NCBI GenBank assembly: GCA_017403265.1 | Contig: JAFQOJ010000061.1 | Coordinates: forward strand, 1 to 54,009 | Reading direction: 5' to 3' | DNA from: Clostridia bacterium | Lineage (GTDB): Bacteria > Bacillota > Clostridia > Oscillospirales > Acutalibacteraceae | DNA length: 54,009 nucleotides | Shown: piece by piece, positions 17,201 to 26,630 of the stretch | Position numbering within the stretch: position 1 is the first letter of the stretch | How the letters are laid out: the number at the start of each line of letters is the position of its first letter | Translations under genes and position numbers: made by a program | The notes under the pieces: generated by a model | What the model saw: only the letters and a program-made list of their open reading frames with translations | Database searches by the model: none | Told to the model about the DNA's origin: nothing

Positions 17201-20200
17201 TTAATTTATATATTTAATATTGTTGTCACCTAAAATTTCGGACAATTCATTCATTAGTTTATCTGAATAATTTATATAAAGATTTTTAGGTGCTTCAAGC
17301 TTTTTATTTGTATCAGTACAAATAATATAAACGGGAGAATTGCCGTTATACCTTGACAGTATTTCCTTTACATTATCGAACGACGGGTGTGTTATATTAG
17401 ATATTTTCAAATATAATCCGCTTTTGTATTTTGGTGCGGCAACACACTTTGCTTCTTCTGGAATAAGACTGCATTTTTCAAATACTATTTCAAGCTCTCT
17501 GTCTTCGTGTTCGGATATTCTGCCCGACATTATAACAGGCTTACCTGCGGTTAAAATAGGCTTATACATCTCATAAGCGTTACCGAAAACCGTAACACTT
17601 ACCGCAGAATCAAAATCTTCTATTTTAAGGTTACACATCAGATTGTTATTCTTTAATTGCCTAACCCTTAAACCGCTTATAATACCTGCGATGTTAACCC
17701 GCTTGCCGTCAGGGTATTTACTGTTTTGAATATCGGCAATAGAGTTTAGTTTTGCGCTTTTTAAATATCCCCTATAGTCGTCCATAGGGTGTCCCGAAAG
17801 ATAAAGCCCCGTAACTTCTTTTTCAAAGTTAAGCTTTGTATCCTTACTCATCTCAGGAACACTTTCCATAGTGAATTTACCGCTCTCGCCCATATTGTCA
17901 AATAAATCAAGCTGACCTCCTGAAGAATACCTGCTCTCATTTTCAACCGCAGACAAAACACTCTCCATATTATATAGCATTTCCCGTCGGTTGTGAGATA
18001 CGCAGTCAAGCGCACCGCTTTTTATGAGGCCTTCCAAGGCCCTGCGGTTAAACTCACGCGAGTAGTTTCTAAGGCAAAAATCATAAAGCGAAGTATACGG
18101 TCCGTTATTTTCTCGCTCTTTGATTATTTTTTCGATAAGGGCTATACCTAAATTTTTAATAGCCATAAGCCCAAAACGGATACTCTCCCCGTCGGGAGTG
18201 AAACTGCTTTGGCTCACATTTACACAAGGCGGTAAAATTTTAATTCCGCTTTTTTTACATTCGCCCGTGTATAAAGACAGCTTGGTCTCGTTGTCCATCA
18301 TACTTGTCATTAAAGCAGAAAAATATTCTACAGGATAATGGCATTTTAAATATGCAGTTCTGTAAGCCACAAAGGAATACGCACAGGCATGAGCCTTATT
18401 AAAAGCATAAGAGCTAAAGCTAGACATGTCCGAAAACAGCTTCTCGGCAGCCCCCTCACTTACTCCGTTCGAGATTGCGCCCTTTATAAAGGTTTCCTTT
18501 TCTTCCGCCATTACCTTGTGCTTCTTTTTCGCCATAGCGCGACGGACAATATCAGCACGCCCGAGCGAATATCCCGAAAGCGTTCTGAACACCTGCATTA
18601 CCTGTTCTTGATAAACAATGCAGCCGTAGGTTACGTCTAAAATCGGTTTTAATAGCGGTGTTGGATATACTATATTCTGTGGGTTGTGGCGGTTGCTTAT
18701 ATAGTTAGGAATAGAGTCCATAGGACCGGGTCTATATAGCGATAAAACCGCAGTTAAATCTTCTATACTCTCGGGTCCTAACTGACGAAGTACATTCTTC
18801 ATTCCGTCAGATTCAAACTGAAATACACCCTCAGTTTTGCCCTTACCCATCATAGTATATGTTGCTTTATCGTCAAGCGGTATTTTTTCTATATCAAAAT
18901 CTATTCCGCGTTTTCTTATAAACTCTTCAGTTTCCTTTATAACAGTTAAGTTCCTAAGCCCTAAAAAGTCCATTTTCAAAAGACCTAATTCTTCAAGTGA
19001 AGTCATAGTAAACTGTGTCACTACCGATTGGTCATTTATAGCGAGTGGAACATACTCAGCCACAGGCTTGTCGGATATTACAACACCTGCCGCATGGGTA
19101 GAAGCGTGTCTTGGCATACCCTCAAGGTTTTTAGCCATATCTATAAGCTCTTTCACAAGCGGGTCGCCCGAATATAAAGCTTTAAGCTCGCGGCTGCCCT
19201 CCATAGCGCGTTCAATAGTCATACCTATAGACTGCGGAATAAGCTTTGCCACCTTGTCGCAAGTAGCATAAGGGATATCAAGCGCTCTGCCCACATCCCT
19301 CACCGCTGCACGCGCCGCCATTGTACCAAAGGTAACTATTTGCGAAACACGGTCTTCTCCATATTTTTCTATAACATAATCAATAACTTTTTGACGGTTT
19401 ACATAGCAAAAATCTATATCAAAATCGGGCATTGAAACGCGCTCAGGGTTTAAAAAGCGCTCAAAATAAAGGTCATATTTTATAGGGTCAATACCTGTAA
19501 TTCCTATGCAGTATGCCGCAAGCGAAGCCGCACCCGAGCCACGACCGGGGCCTACGGGGATATTATTATTTTTAGCATAGTTTACAAAATCGGCAACTAT
19601 TAAAAAATAGTCAATATAACCCATTTTGCTAATTATTGAAAGCTCGTACTCCAAACGGTCTATATACTCTTTGCCTACATCCTTGCCGAAAATAGCGTAT
19701 AAGCCTTGGTAACATTTTTCTTTAAAATATTCGTAGTGGTCACGCTCGCCTATATCAAATTTAGGCAATTTTATTTTGCCAAACTCAAACTCTAAATTGC
19801 ATTTATCTGCAATAACTTGTGTGTTGGAAATCGCTTCGGGTATATCGGGAAAAAGCTCTGCCATTTGTTCTGCCGATTTTAAATAAAACTCGTTAGTTTT
19901 AAATTCAAGCGCGTTATCATCGGTAATTTTAGTAGCCGTTTGAACGCATAATAAAACCTTGTGGGTTTTGTAGTCTTCAGCGGTAGTATAATGTGCATCG
20001 TTAGTAGCAACAAGCGGTATTCCGGTTTCTCTTGACAAGCGCACAAGCTGTGGATTTACAAGCTTTTGTTCGTTTATACCGTGGTCTTGAAGCTCTAAAT
20101 AATAATTACCTTTGCCAAAAACATTATTGTACCATAAGGCTGTTTGCTTTGCTTCTTCATAGTCACCCTTCAAAAGTAATTGCGGAATTTCGCCCGCAAG

Positions 20201-20608
20201 ACAGGCAGAAAGCGCAATAATACCTTGGTTATACTGCTCTAAAAGTTCTCTGTCAACACGGGGTTTATTGTAAAACCCTTCGGTAAAGCCACAAGACACT
20301 AACTTAATAAGGTTTTGATAGCCCGTGGAATCCTTACACAAAAGCACCAAATGGTTATAACCGTCCAAGCCCTTTTGCTTGTCAAAACGGCTACGGGTAG
20401 AAACATAAACTTCACAGCCGATAATTGGCTTTATGCCCTTTTGCTTTGCATATTTATAAAAATCAATAACACCGTACATAACGCCATGGTCGGTAATGGC
20501 AATACTTTTTTGACCTAATTCCACCGCTTTGTCGATTACATTTTTAATGCGGTTACAGCCGTCCAAAAGACTATATTCAGTATGCAAATGCAAATGTGTA
20601 AAATCCAT
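17201..20608 (-). CDS. dnaE: DNA polymerase III alpha subunit
   Basis: A 1135-aa replicative polymerase of the DnaE type. The N-terminal PHP domain begins FTHLHLHTEYSLLDG. The polymerase core carries GPGRGSGAASLAAY and the catalytic PDFDIDF aspartates; then come the fingers, helix-hairpin-helix and a C-terminal OB-fold (VNIAGIISGLRV...). Length is typical of clostridial DnaE. It acts with or beside PolC at the fork. The upstream gene is whiA (37-bp gap) and the downstream gene is pfkA. Confidence 0.97.
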   Translation of the reverse strand: MDFTHLHLHTEYSLLDGCNRIKNVIDKAVELGQKSIAITDHGVMYGVIDFYKYAKQKGIKPIIGCEVYVSTRSRFDKQKGLDGYNHLVLLCKDSTGYQNLIKLVSCGFTEGFYNKPRVDRELLEQYNQGIIALSACLAGEIPQLLLKGDYEEAKQTALWYNNVFGKGNYYLELQDHGINEQKLVNPQLVRLSRETGIPLVATNDAHYTTAEDYKTHKVLLCVQTATKITDDNALEFKTNEFYLKSAEQMAELFPDIPEAISNTQVIADKCNLEFEFGKIKLPKFDIGERDHYEYFKEKCYQGLYAIFGKDVGKEYIDRLEYELSIISKMGYIDYFLIVADFVNYAKNNNIPVGPGRGSGAASLAAYCIGITGIDPIKYDLYFERFLNPERVSMPDFDIDFCYVNRQKVIDYVIEKYGEDRVSQIVTFGTMAARAAVRDVGRALDIPYATCDKVAKLIPQSIGMTIERAMEGSRELKALYSGDPLVKELIDMAKNLEGMPRHASTHAAGVVISDKPVAEYVPLAINDQSVVTQFTMTSLEELGLLKMDFLGLRNLTVIKETEEFIRKRGIDFDIEKIPLDDKATYTMMGKGKTEGVFQFESDGMKNVLRQLGPESIEDLTAVLSLYRPGPMDSIPNYISNRHNPQNIVYPTPLLKPILDVTYGCIVYQEQVMQVFRTLSGYSLGRADIVRRAMAKKKHKVMAEEKETFIKGAISNGVSEGAAEKLFSDMSSFSSYAFNKAHACAYSFVAYRTAYLKCHYPVEYFSALMTSMMDNETKLSLYTGECKKSGIKILPPCVNVSQSSFTPDGESIRFGLMAIKNLGIALIEKIIKERENNGPYTSLYDFCLRNYSREFNRRALEGLIKSGALDCVSHNRREMLYNMESVLSAVENESRYSSGGQLDLFDNMGESGKFTMESVPEMSKDTKLNFEKEVTGLYLSGHPMDDYRGYLKSAKLNSIADIQNSKYPDGKRVNIAGIISGLRVRQLKNNNLMCNLKIEDFDSAVSVTVFGNAYEMYKPILTAGKPVIMSGRISEHEDRELEIVFEKCSLIPEEAKCVAAPKYKSGLYLKISNITHPSFDNVKEILSRYNGNSPVYIICTDTNKKLEAPKNLYINYSDKLMNELSEILGDNNIKYIN

Positions 20609-20645
20609 AAGCTATCCCCCCTTTTTTCTAATTCATAATACGGAA

Positions 20646-21539
20646 TTACTTTTTTTCGGTTTCGTAAATTTCTATTATTCTTTTTAGTCGGTGATTAAGT
20701 CCTGAAAGTGAAATTGGTGTATGCGAAATTTTGCAAAGCTCTTTAAGTGTAGCTTCGGGGTTTTCTTTTCTTAATAGTGCCACTTCTAAAAGCTCGTGCG
20801 GTAGGCTATAAAGCCTATCTGTTTTTTCTAAAAACTCGATAGCCGTTCTTTGCTTTATCGAGGCTTCAACTGTTTTTGTAATATTAGCATTATCGCAATT
20901 TCGGGCTCTATTGATATTATTTTTAACGCTTTTCATTATTTTAGTATCAATAACATCAAGCGTTCTAGCACTATCGCCCATCAAAGTAAGCAAATCTTCG
21001 ATAGTGTTGCTATCCTTAGTATAAAGCACATAAGCCTTACCGCGAACAGTTTTTTTAAGCGTAATATCAAACTGTGCCAAAAGCGAATTAAAATCATCTG
21101 CCAATGCTTCATTTTTAACCGAAAATTCAATACGGTATTCTTTTTCGGGGTCGTTTATATTTCCGCACGACAAAAAAGCGCCGCGTATAAAAGCCGGCAA
21201 GCAACAGTCCCGCAAAAAAAGACTTCTATCAATAACAGTTTCACTTATACCAAAATCAATAAGCGCTAAAATTTTAAGCCTGTCCGCTTCGCTTTTAACT
21301 TCGGCTTTGTATGTAGGGCGTACACTACCGCCTACAGTTACCGTAACATCCGCTTTATAGGTGTGCTTAATAATTTCAGCATAAGCCTTTGCAATATTAG
21401 GATTACTTGTTTGCAACGATATTTTCTTTAGTGAAAAAGAGCGTCCGAAAAGCAAAAGGCCATATATATATGACGCTTTACAGCAAGCAGACGGTCTAAT
21501 ACTCAGTAGTTCGTTCTTAACATCCGTACAAAAAGACAT
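20646..21539 (-). CDS. whiA: DNA-binding protein WhiA
   Basis: 297 aa. An N-terminal LAGLIDADG-like homing-endonuclease fold without catalytic activity (SFCTDVKNELL... start) and a C-terminal helix-turn-helix (NPEATLKELCKISHTPISLSGLNHRLKRI). WhiA is linked to cell division and chromosome segregation in Bacillota and to sporulation genes in Actinomycetota. In most Bacillota it follows rapZ (yvcJ) and yvcK; here those two are absent, and a 94-aa unknown gene plus murB precede it. Confidence 0.95.
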   Translation of the reverse strand: MSFCTDVKNELLSIRPSACCKASYIYGLLLFGRSFSLKKISLQTSNPNIAKAYAEIIKHTYKADVTVTVGGSVRPTYKAEVKSEADRLKILALIDFGISETVIDRSLFLRDCCLPAFIRGAFLSCGNINDPEKEYRIEFSVKNEALADDFNSLLAQFDITLKKTVRGKAYVLYTKDSNTIEDLLTLMGDSARTLDVIDTKIMKSVKNNINRARNCDNANITKTVEASIKQRTAIEFLEKTDRLYSLPHELLEVALLRKENPEATLKELCKISHTPISLSGLNHRLKRIIEIYETEKK

Positions 21540-21543
21540 TTTT

Positions 21544-21828
21544 TTATATCCTTTTCCATATTACAAGCTCGGTATCCTTTCCACCTTCGGAATATTCAAA
21601 TACCACAAGCTGCTTTTTATCGGTAACAAGACCGTAGCAACGCTCACTCCCCGTTTTAGGAAGCTCAGCTATATAATACATTTTATTATCGTCCAAAATT
21701 TTTGCAATTTTACCGTTAGGCAGTTTACATTCATTATTTACAAAATCACCCTTATGCCCGTAAAGCTTTGTAAGGGTGGGCATATCGGGTATACCTAATT
21801 TATTAAATTCATTAATTAACCTTTGCAT
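21544..21828 (-). CDS. 94-aa protein of unknown function in the murB-whiA operon
   Basis: A small soluble protein with no membrane segment and no motif that I recognise. It has an N-terminal helical part (about residues 1-25) and a probable beta-rich remainder with many charged residues and a GK/GD-rich middle. The gene is convincing from context: its ATG overlaps the murB stop (TAATG), and whiA starts 4 bp after its end, so all three are translationally coupled. It occupies the place where rapZ and yvcK usually stand. Confidence 0.8.
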   Translation of the reverse strand: MQRLINEFNKLGIPDMPTLTKLYGHKGDFVNNECKLPNGKIAKILDDNKMYYIAELPKTGSERCYGLVTDKKQLVVFEYSEGGKDTELVIWKRI

Positions 21829-22724
21829 TATTCTTCACCCACAAATATAACCTCGGGTTCTAATATAACTCCGTCATTTTCTAAAACTGTAGTCTTAATT
21901 TTTTCCATAAGCGCCAAAACATCGCTTGCAGTAGCGTTATTGTAGTTTATTACAAAGCCTGCGTGCTTTTGGCTTACCATAGCGCCGCCTACACTTACAC
22001 CCTTAAAGCCGTTTTTTTCAATAAGCGCGCCCGCAAAATATCCTTCGGGACGTTTAAAGGTACTCCCTGCCGAGCTGTATTCAAGTGGTTGCTTATCCTT
22101 TCTGCGTGACATAAAATCGTCCATTTTAGCCTTAATTTCAGTCTTTTCGCCTTTTTTAAGCAAAAATTTAACCGAAAGAATAATATCACCGTTTGTTTTA
22201 AAAATACTCGTACGGTATGAAAGCTTCATACTTTCAAGCGGTACTTCCTTTATTTCGCTGTTTTTATCCAAAACAGTAGCACTTATTACCGCTTGCGACA
22301 TCTCACCGCCATAGGCGCCCGCATTCATATAAAGCGCACCGCCTACACTGCCCGGGATACCGTAAGCAAATTCAAGCCCAGTAAGTGAGTTTTCAAAAGC
22401 TACAGTACAAAGCTTAGCCAAGCTCATCCCTGCACCAACGGTTATACTCTCACCCGTTACCGAAATATCATCCAAGCCGCAAAGACTTATTACCACGCCT
22501 CTGATTCCTTTATCAGACACCAAAAGATTAGAGCCTTTACCCAAGATAAAATAGTCAAGACCACAACTCTTTGCAGCACTTATCACAGCCTTTAGGCAGT
22601 CAAAACTCTGACACTCTACAAAATAATCTGCCTTACCGCCTATTTTAAAGCTTGTATGGTTACACATCATTTCGTCTTTTTTAAAAGGTATTTTATTGTC
22701 CGTACAAAATTTAACAAAAGACAT
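21828..22724 (-). CDS. murB: UDP-N-acetylenolpyruvoylglucosamine reductase
   Basis: A 298-aa FAD enzyme that makes UDP-N-acetylmuramate with NADPH, the second committed peptidoglycan step. FAD-domain motifs: TSFKIGGKADYFVEC, LGKGSNLLVSD and GIPGSVGGALYMNAGAYGGEM. The C-terminal SAGSTFKRPEG carries the serine that protonates the substrate. It lacks the extra loop of the E. coli form, as expected for type II MurB. Cotranscribed with hprK upstream (21-41 bp gap). Confidence 0.96.
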   Translation of the reverse strand: MSFVKFCTDNKIPFKKDEMMCNHTSFKIGGKADYFVECQSFDCLKAVISAAKSCGLDYFILGKGSNLLVSDKGIRGVVISLCGLDDISVTGESITVGAGMSLAKLCTVAFENSLTGLEFAYGIPGSVGGALYMNAGAYGGEMSQAVISATVLDKNSEIKEVPLESMKLSYRTSIFKTNGDIILSVKFLLKKGEKTEIKAKMDDFMSRRKDKQPLEYSSAGSTFKRPEGYFAGALIEKNGFKGVSVGGAMVSQKHAGFVINYNNATASDVLALMEKIKTTVLENDGVILEPEVIFVGEE

Positions 22725-22745
22725 AAATTACTCCAAATTTAAAAA

Positions 22746-23705
22746 TTAAAAAGGATCTACCGTACCGCTTGTTTCGGTTTCGTCATCGGTCATACCAAGA
22801 CGCTTTAATAAATCCTCAGCCGCATTGTAGCCAAGCTTTTTCTGGCGGTTGTTCATAGCTGCTACTTCAATAATAACCGCTAAATTTCTGCCTGGCTTTA
22901 CAGGAATGGTAAGGGACGGAATTTCCAAATCCAATATATTGGTGGTTTGTTTTTCAAGTCCCATACGGTCATAAGACTTATTAACGTCCCATTGCTCGAT
23001 ATTTATAACAAGGTCAATTTTTTCAGTAAGCTTTACTGCACCTGCACCGAAAATACGGCTTGCGTTTATAATACCTATTCCTCGAAGTTCAATAAAATGC
23101 CTTATGTTATCGGGAGCGGTACCTACAAGCGATTTTTCAGATACACGGCGAATTTCTACCGCATCATCAGCAATAAGTCGGTGCCCGCGTTTTACAAGCT
23201 CAATAGCAGTTTCACTTTTACCTACACCGCTCTCTCCTAAAAGCAAAATACCCTCACCGTAAACTTCAACCAAAACACCGTGGCGTGTAACTCGGGGCGC
23301 TAAGTTAAGATTTAAAAAGGCTATTAATGCCGCCGAGAAAGTAGATGTTGACATATCGGTGCGGAAAATCGGTACCGAATATTCGCGAGCCAACTTAACA
23401 AAAGCATCATCTATTTCTAAATTACGGCAAAAAACAACAGCCGAAGGATTTTGTGCAAATAAATCTCTAATCCTCTCACTTGCTTCTTCTTGCCCTAAAT
23501 TTTTCAAATAGCTTTCTTCGGCTTTGCCTATTACCTGAATACGCTGTGCATCAAAATACTTAAAATATCCCGCCATTTGAAGACCGGGACGGTTAATCTC
23601 GGTAGAAGAAACTATAAGCTGATCCAAATTTTCAGGTGCATAAACCGTTTCGAGCGAAAATTCCTTAATAATCTTACTAAATGGTACGGTATAATTAGAC
23701 TTCAT
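22746..23705 (-). CDS. hprK: HPr kinase/phosphorylase
   Basis: A 319-aa bifunctional regulator that phosphorylates or dephosphorylates Ser46 of HPr, the central switch of carbon catabolite control in Bacillota. The C-terminal domain holds the P-loop GESGVGKSE and the family signature ELRGIGIINASRIFG; the N-terminal domain is normal. I start at ATG 23705 (AGGAAG eight bases before); GTG 23711 is possible. It heads the hprK-murB-orf94-whiA operon, and its upstream gap is the hairpin-rich region shared with ychF. Confidence 0.95.
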   Translation of the reverse strand: MKSNYTVPFSKIIKEFSLETVYAPENLDQLIVSSTEINRPGLQMAGYFKYFDAQRIQVIGKAEESYLKNLGQEEASERIRDLFAQNPSAVVFCRNLEIDDAFVKLAREYSVPIFRTDMSTSTFSAALIAFLNLNLAPRVTRHGVLVEVYGEGILLLGESGVGKSETAIELVKRGHRLIADDAVEIRRVSEKSLVGTAPDNIRHFIELRGIGIINASRIFGAGAVKLTEKIDLVINIEQWDVNKSYDRMGLEKQTTNILDLEIPSLTIPVKPGRNLAVIIEVAAMNNRQKKLGYNAAEDLLKRLGMTDDETETSGTVDPF

Positions 23706-23805
23706 TTCCACACTTCCTTAAGAAAGAATATATTACTTTATTTTATTATATAATAAGATTACCAAAAAGGCAAACTTTTTATATTTTTTTAAAATAAAGT
23801 TTTAC

Positions 23806-23834
23806 TTGATAAAATAACCTACAGATATTATAAT
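23806..23834 (+). promoter_or_regulatory. sigma-A promoter reading through the hairpin array into ychF
   Basis: TTGATA (23806-23811), 17-bp spacer, TATAAT (23829-23834). The -10 box lies inside the left terminal repeat of the hairpin element, so transcripts would begin near 23841 and carry about 225 nt of hairpin leader before ychF. Confidence 0.65.
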
Positions 23835-24037
23835 GGTTAATGGAAGTCGAAACTGATAAGTTTCGACATAAAATCTTTGATTTTATAACAAATTTTCAAA
23901 GACAATTTGTTATTACCCATTGCAATGAATGTAGTGCAAAATCAAATTAAACCATTTGATTTTGCCAAAAGCCACTTAAAGTGGCTTGTCGAAACGCTTT
24001 TAACGCGTTTCGACTAACTACAATCATTATAATATCT
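23823..24037. repeat. 215-bp MITE-like element made of seven consecutive hairpins
   Basis: This fills most of the gene-free stretch 23706-24066. The ends are imperfect inverted repeats: 23823-23835 (AGATATTATAATG) is repeated exactly in inverse at 24025-24037, and both lead into GTCGAAAC. Between them lie hairpins at 23846-23867, 23868-23886, 23885-23913, 23918-23927, 23936-23965, 23969-23987 and 23988-24014. The stems are nearly perfect and differ in sequence, except that the first and last share GTCGAAAC. No ORF is present. It could be a mobile element remnant, a structured 5' leader of ychF, or both. Confidence 0.7.
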
Positions 24038-24066
24038 TTATATCAAAACAAAAGGAAGTTTATTTT

Positions 24067-25167
24067 ATGAAGCTAGGTATGGTAGGTCTTCCTAATGTAG
24101 GAAAATCAACACTTTTTAACGCTATTACAAACGCAGGAGCACAGTCGGCCAACTATCCGTTTTGCACTATTGAGCCTAATGTTGGTATGGTAAGCGTTCC
24201 AGACGAGCGCCTTGAAAAATTAAAGGAAATTTATAACCCCGACAAATTCACCCCCGCAGTTATTGAATTTGTGGATATTGCAGGTCTTGTAAAGGGCGCA
24301 TCTAAGGGTGAAGGCCTCGGTAATAAATTTTTATCCAACATTCGCGAGGTTGACGCGGTAGTTCATGTTGTACGTTTCTTTGAAAGCGACGATATAATCC
24401 ACGTTGAAGGCTCGGTTGACCCGAGTCGCGATATTGAAACCATAAATTTAGAACTTATTTTTTCGGATATTGAAATGGTGCAGCGCCGTTTAGACCGCAC
24501 AACCAAAGCGCTAAAGGGTGACAAAAAATTACAAGGTGAAGTTGACTTTTTAAAACGCCTTATTGAACATTTAGAAAAAGGTCTTCCCGCCCGCAGTATA
24601 GAAATTTTTGACGACAGTGAGCAAGATATTATAGATACCACCGCTTTACTTTCGGCAAAACCTGTTATTTATGCTTGCAATATGAGTGAAGAAGATTTTA
24701 TAAACGGAATTGACAGTAATAAAAATTATAATACGGTAAAAACTATAGCAAAGACCGAAAAAGCAGAAATTTTACCGATATGCGCCGCTTTAGAAGCCGA
24801 GATTTCTACCCTTTCTGATGATGAAAAGGTGATGTTTTTAGAGGAATTAGGACTTGAACGTTCAGGTCTTGACCGTATGATTCAAAAATGTTATTCCCTT
24901 TTAGGTCTTATTTCTTACCTAACAGCAGGCAAGCCCGAAGTTCGTGCTTGGACCATTAAAAACGGCACCAAGGCACCGCAAGCAGCAGGCAAAATTCATA
25001 CCGATTTTGAACGCGGCTTTATTCGTGCCGAGGTTATAAACTTTACACAGTTTATGGAATGCGGCGGCAATATGGTAACCGCCAAGGAAAAAGGCTTGGT
25101 TAGAAGCGAAGGCAAGGAATATGTAATGGCCGACGGTGATATTGTTCTTTTCCGCTTTAATGTTTAA
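24067..25167 (+). CDS. ychF: YchF/OLA1-family ATPase
   Basis: A 366-aa Obg-related P-loop protein that prefers ATP to GTP and associates with ribosomes. Motifs: GLPNVGKST (7-15), a G3 region [17 protein letters not shown] and the altered G4 motif (NMSEE instead of NKxD) that marks YchF. The C-terminal TGS domain ends [13 protein letters not shown]. Length is typical. AAAGGAAG stands before the ATG. A hairpin-rich leader with its own promoter precedes it. Confidence 0.96.
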   Translation: MKLGMVGLPNVGKSTLFNAITNAGAQSANYPFCTIEPNVGMVSVPDERLEKLKEIYNPDKFTPAVIEFVDIAGLVKGASKGEGLGNKFLSNIREVDAVVHVVRFFESDDIIHVEGSVDPSRDIETINLELIFSDIEMVQRRLDRTTKALKGDKKLQGEVDFLKRLIEHLEKGLPARSIEIFDDSEQDIIDTTALLSAKPVIYACNMSEEDFINGIDSNKNYNTVKTIAKTEKAEILPICAALEAEISTLSDDEKVMFLEELGLERSGLDRMIQKCYSLLGLISYLTAGKPEVRAWTIKNGTKAPQAAGKIHTDFERGFIRAEVINFTQFMECGGNMVTAKEKGLVRSEGKEYVMADGDIVLFRFNV

Positions 25168-25195
25168 TTTTTAATCTTCATCTCGGAGTGATTTT

Positions 25196-25891
25196 GTGCC
25201 ATATTATTTCTATGGAATAGACCCCTTATATTTGTATTTAGTGTTACCCGCTATTCTTCTGTCACTTATTGCACAAATAAGGGTTAAATCCACCTTTTCT
25301 AAGTATTCGCAATATCTTTGTAATTACAGCGGTGCCGATGCAGCAAAACGCGTGCTCGAAGCAAACGGCGTGTATGATGTTAAAATAGAGCGTGTTTCGG
25401 GCAGTCTTACCGACCATTATGACCCCAAAACCAATGTTATAAGGCTTTCGGATACAGTTTATGACGCACGTAATATTTCGGCTGTAGGTGTTGCCGCCCA
25501 CGAAGCAGGCCACGCGGTACAATACGCCAATAGCTACTCACCGATAAAATGGCGCACAGCCATATACCCTATTTGCAATATCGGCTCACAGCTTTCTATG
25601 CCTCTTCTTTTAATGGGACTAATTTTCAATTTCACATTTTTAATGAATTTAGGCATTATTTTCTTTGCAGTAGCGCTTGTCTTTCAGCTTGTAACCTTAC
25701 CTGTAGAATTTAACGCTTCGTCCCGTGCCTTAGCCGCTATAAGAGACAGTAACATTCTGCCTGACGACAGCGAAATCAAGGGTGCTCGCAAGGTATTATC
25801 CGCGGCGGCGCTTACCTATATTGCGGCATTTTTAGTATCGTTAACACAGCTTTTAAGATTTTTAATAATCGCAAATAGAAGAAGACGGTAA
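25196..25891 (+). CDS. YugP-type membrane zinc metallopeptidase (GTG start)
   Basis: A 231-aa integral membrane protein with a N-terminal membrane segment, a cytosolic or surface domain with the zinc motif HEAGHA (near residue 102) and further hydrophobic segments after it. It matches the YugP/DUF2227-like putative neutral zinc metallopeptidases: DHYDPKTNVIRLS, AVGVAAHEAGHA and PVEFNASSRAL are family-typical. It begins with GTG, with GGAGTG 6 nt upstream. Substrates are unknown. A terminator overlaps its stop. A decayed copy of its C-terminal region lies at 26329-26445. Confidence 0.88.
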   Translation: MPYYFYGIDPLYLYLVLPAILLSLIAQIRVKSTFSKYSQYLCNYSGADAAKRVLEANGVYDVKIERVSGSLTDHYDPKTNVIRLSDTVYDARNISAVGVAAHEAGHAVQYANSYSPIKWRTAIYPICNIGSQLSMPLLLMGLIFNFTFLMNLGIIFFAVALVFQLVTLPVEFNASSRALAAIRDSNILPDDSEIKGARKVLSAAALTYIAAFLVSLTQLLRFLIIANRRRR

Positions 25892-25907
25892 TTGCCGTCT
25901 TCTTTTG
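25880..25907 (+). terminator. terminator overlapping the yugP-like stop codon
   Basis: GAAGACGGTAA / TTGCCGTCTTC followed by TTTT; the stem includes the last codons. Confidence 0.75.
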
Positions 25908-25949
25908 CATATATATAGCCTTATCACTCATACTAAAAAGGGTGATAAA

Positions 25950-26333
25950 ATGAAAAAAACTAATCTTGTTCTCTTCCCCATAGGCGCTTTAGGATATGGG
26001 CTTATTGAAATACTGTGGCGCGGATATACCCATATTTCAATGCTTTTAGCAGGCGGAATTTGCTTTGTGTTTTTTGCCAAAATCGGTGAACGCTTTAAAA
26101 AGGCAAACCTTTTAACAAAAGCGGTTATAGGAAGCTTTTTTGTGACGTTTATTGAACTGATTTTTGGCATAATATTTAATATAATCCTTAAAAAAGGGGT
26201 TTGGGATTACAGTAAAATGCCATTTAACTTTAAAGGGCAGATCTGCCTTTTATACTCGGTTTTTTGGGGTGTTTTAAGCCTTATATTCATTCCGCTTTCG
26301 GTGAGTGTAAAAGGAAGATTGCAAAAGGAATAA
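25950..26333 (+). CDS. CmpB-like four-helix membrane protein (putative ABC transporter type IV)
   Basis: 127 aa from ATG 25950, preceded by AAAGGGTGAT; the frame is open earlier, but without a site. Four hydrophobic segments, with GLIEILWRGYTHISM and GSFFVTFIELIFG, the paired 'IE' helices typical of the ABC_trans_CmpB family. These small proteins are common in Clostridia; the transporter name comes from remote similarity and the function is not known. Its stop codon overlaps the beginning of a decayed YugP fragment. Confidence 0.75.
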   Translation: MKKTNLVLFPIGALGYGLIEILWRGYTHISMLLAGGICFVFFAKIGERFKKANLLTKAVIGSFFVTFIELIFGIIFNIILKKGVWDYSKMPFNFKGQICLLYSVFWGVLSLIFIPLSVSVKGRLQKE

Positions 26334-26445
26334 TATTTTATTAGACGACAACGAAATCAATCGTGCCTACAGGATGTTAACGGCATAGATGGAAATTTAT
26401 CTTTTACAAACATTACACCGACTTTACAAACAACAAAAAAGATAA
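26329..26445 (+). pseudogene. decayed fragment of a second YugP-type metallopeptidase gene
   Basis: Codons 26329-26385 read NNILLDDNEINRAYRMLTA, which lines up without gaps with SNILPDDSEIKGARKVLSAA of the intact gene (25196-25891): about 10 of 19 positions are identical and several more are conservative. A TAG at 26386 stops it. The same frame then runs to TAA at 26445 with a basic end, as in the intact protein. The fragment starts exactly at the end of the CmpB-like gene, pointing to a deletion that removed most of a tandem paralogue. Confidence 0.6.
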
Positions 26446-26533
26446 GACACGCAACAAACGAATCTTCGCTTTTTATTTAATATGTTTTCGCACTATTGCT
26501 TCCCTATACTATACTTTTGTCAATTTGTTTTTC

Positions 26534-26562
26534 TTGACAAAAAAAGCTATTACTCATATACT
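26534..26562 (+). promoter_or_regulatory. sigma-A promoter of the glycosyltransferase gene
   Basis: TTGACA (26534-26539), 17-bp spacer, TATACT (26557-26562). The rest of 26446-26630 shows no other gene. Confidence 0.75.
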
Positions 26563-26630
26563 TAAAGAGCAATTATATATCACATTATGTCTCGATAAAA
26601 TCAAACATTTTAAAGAAAGCGGTGAATCTT

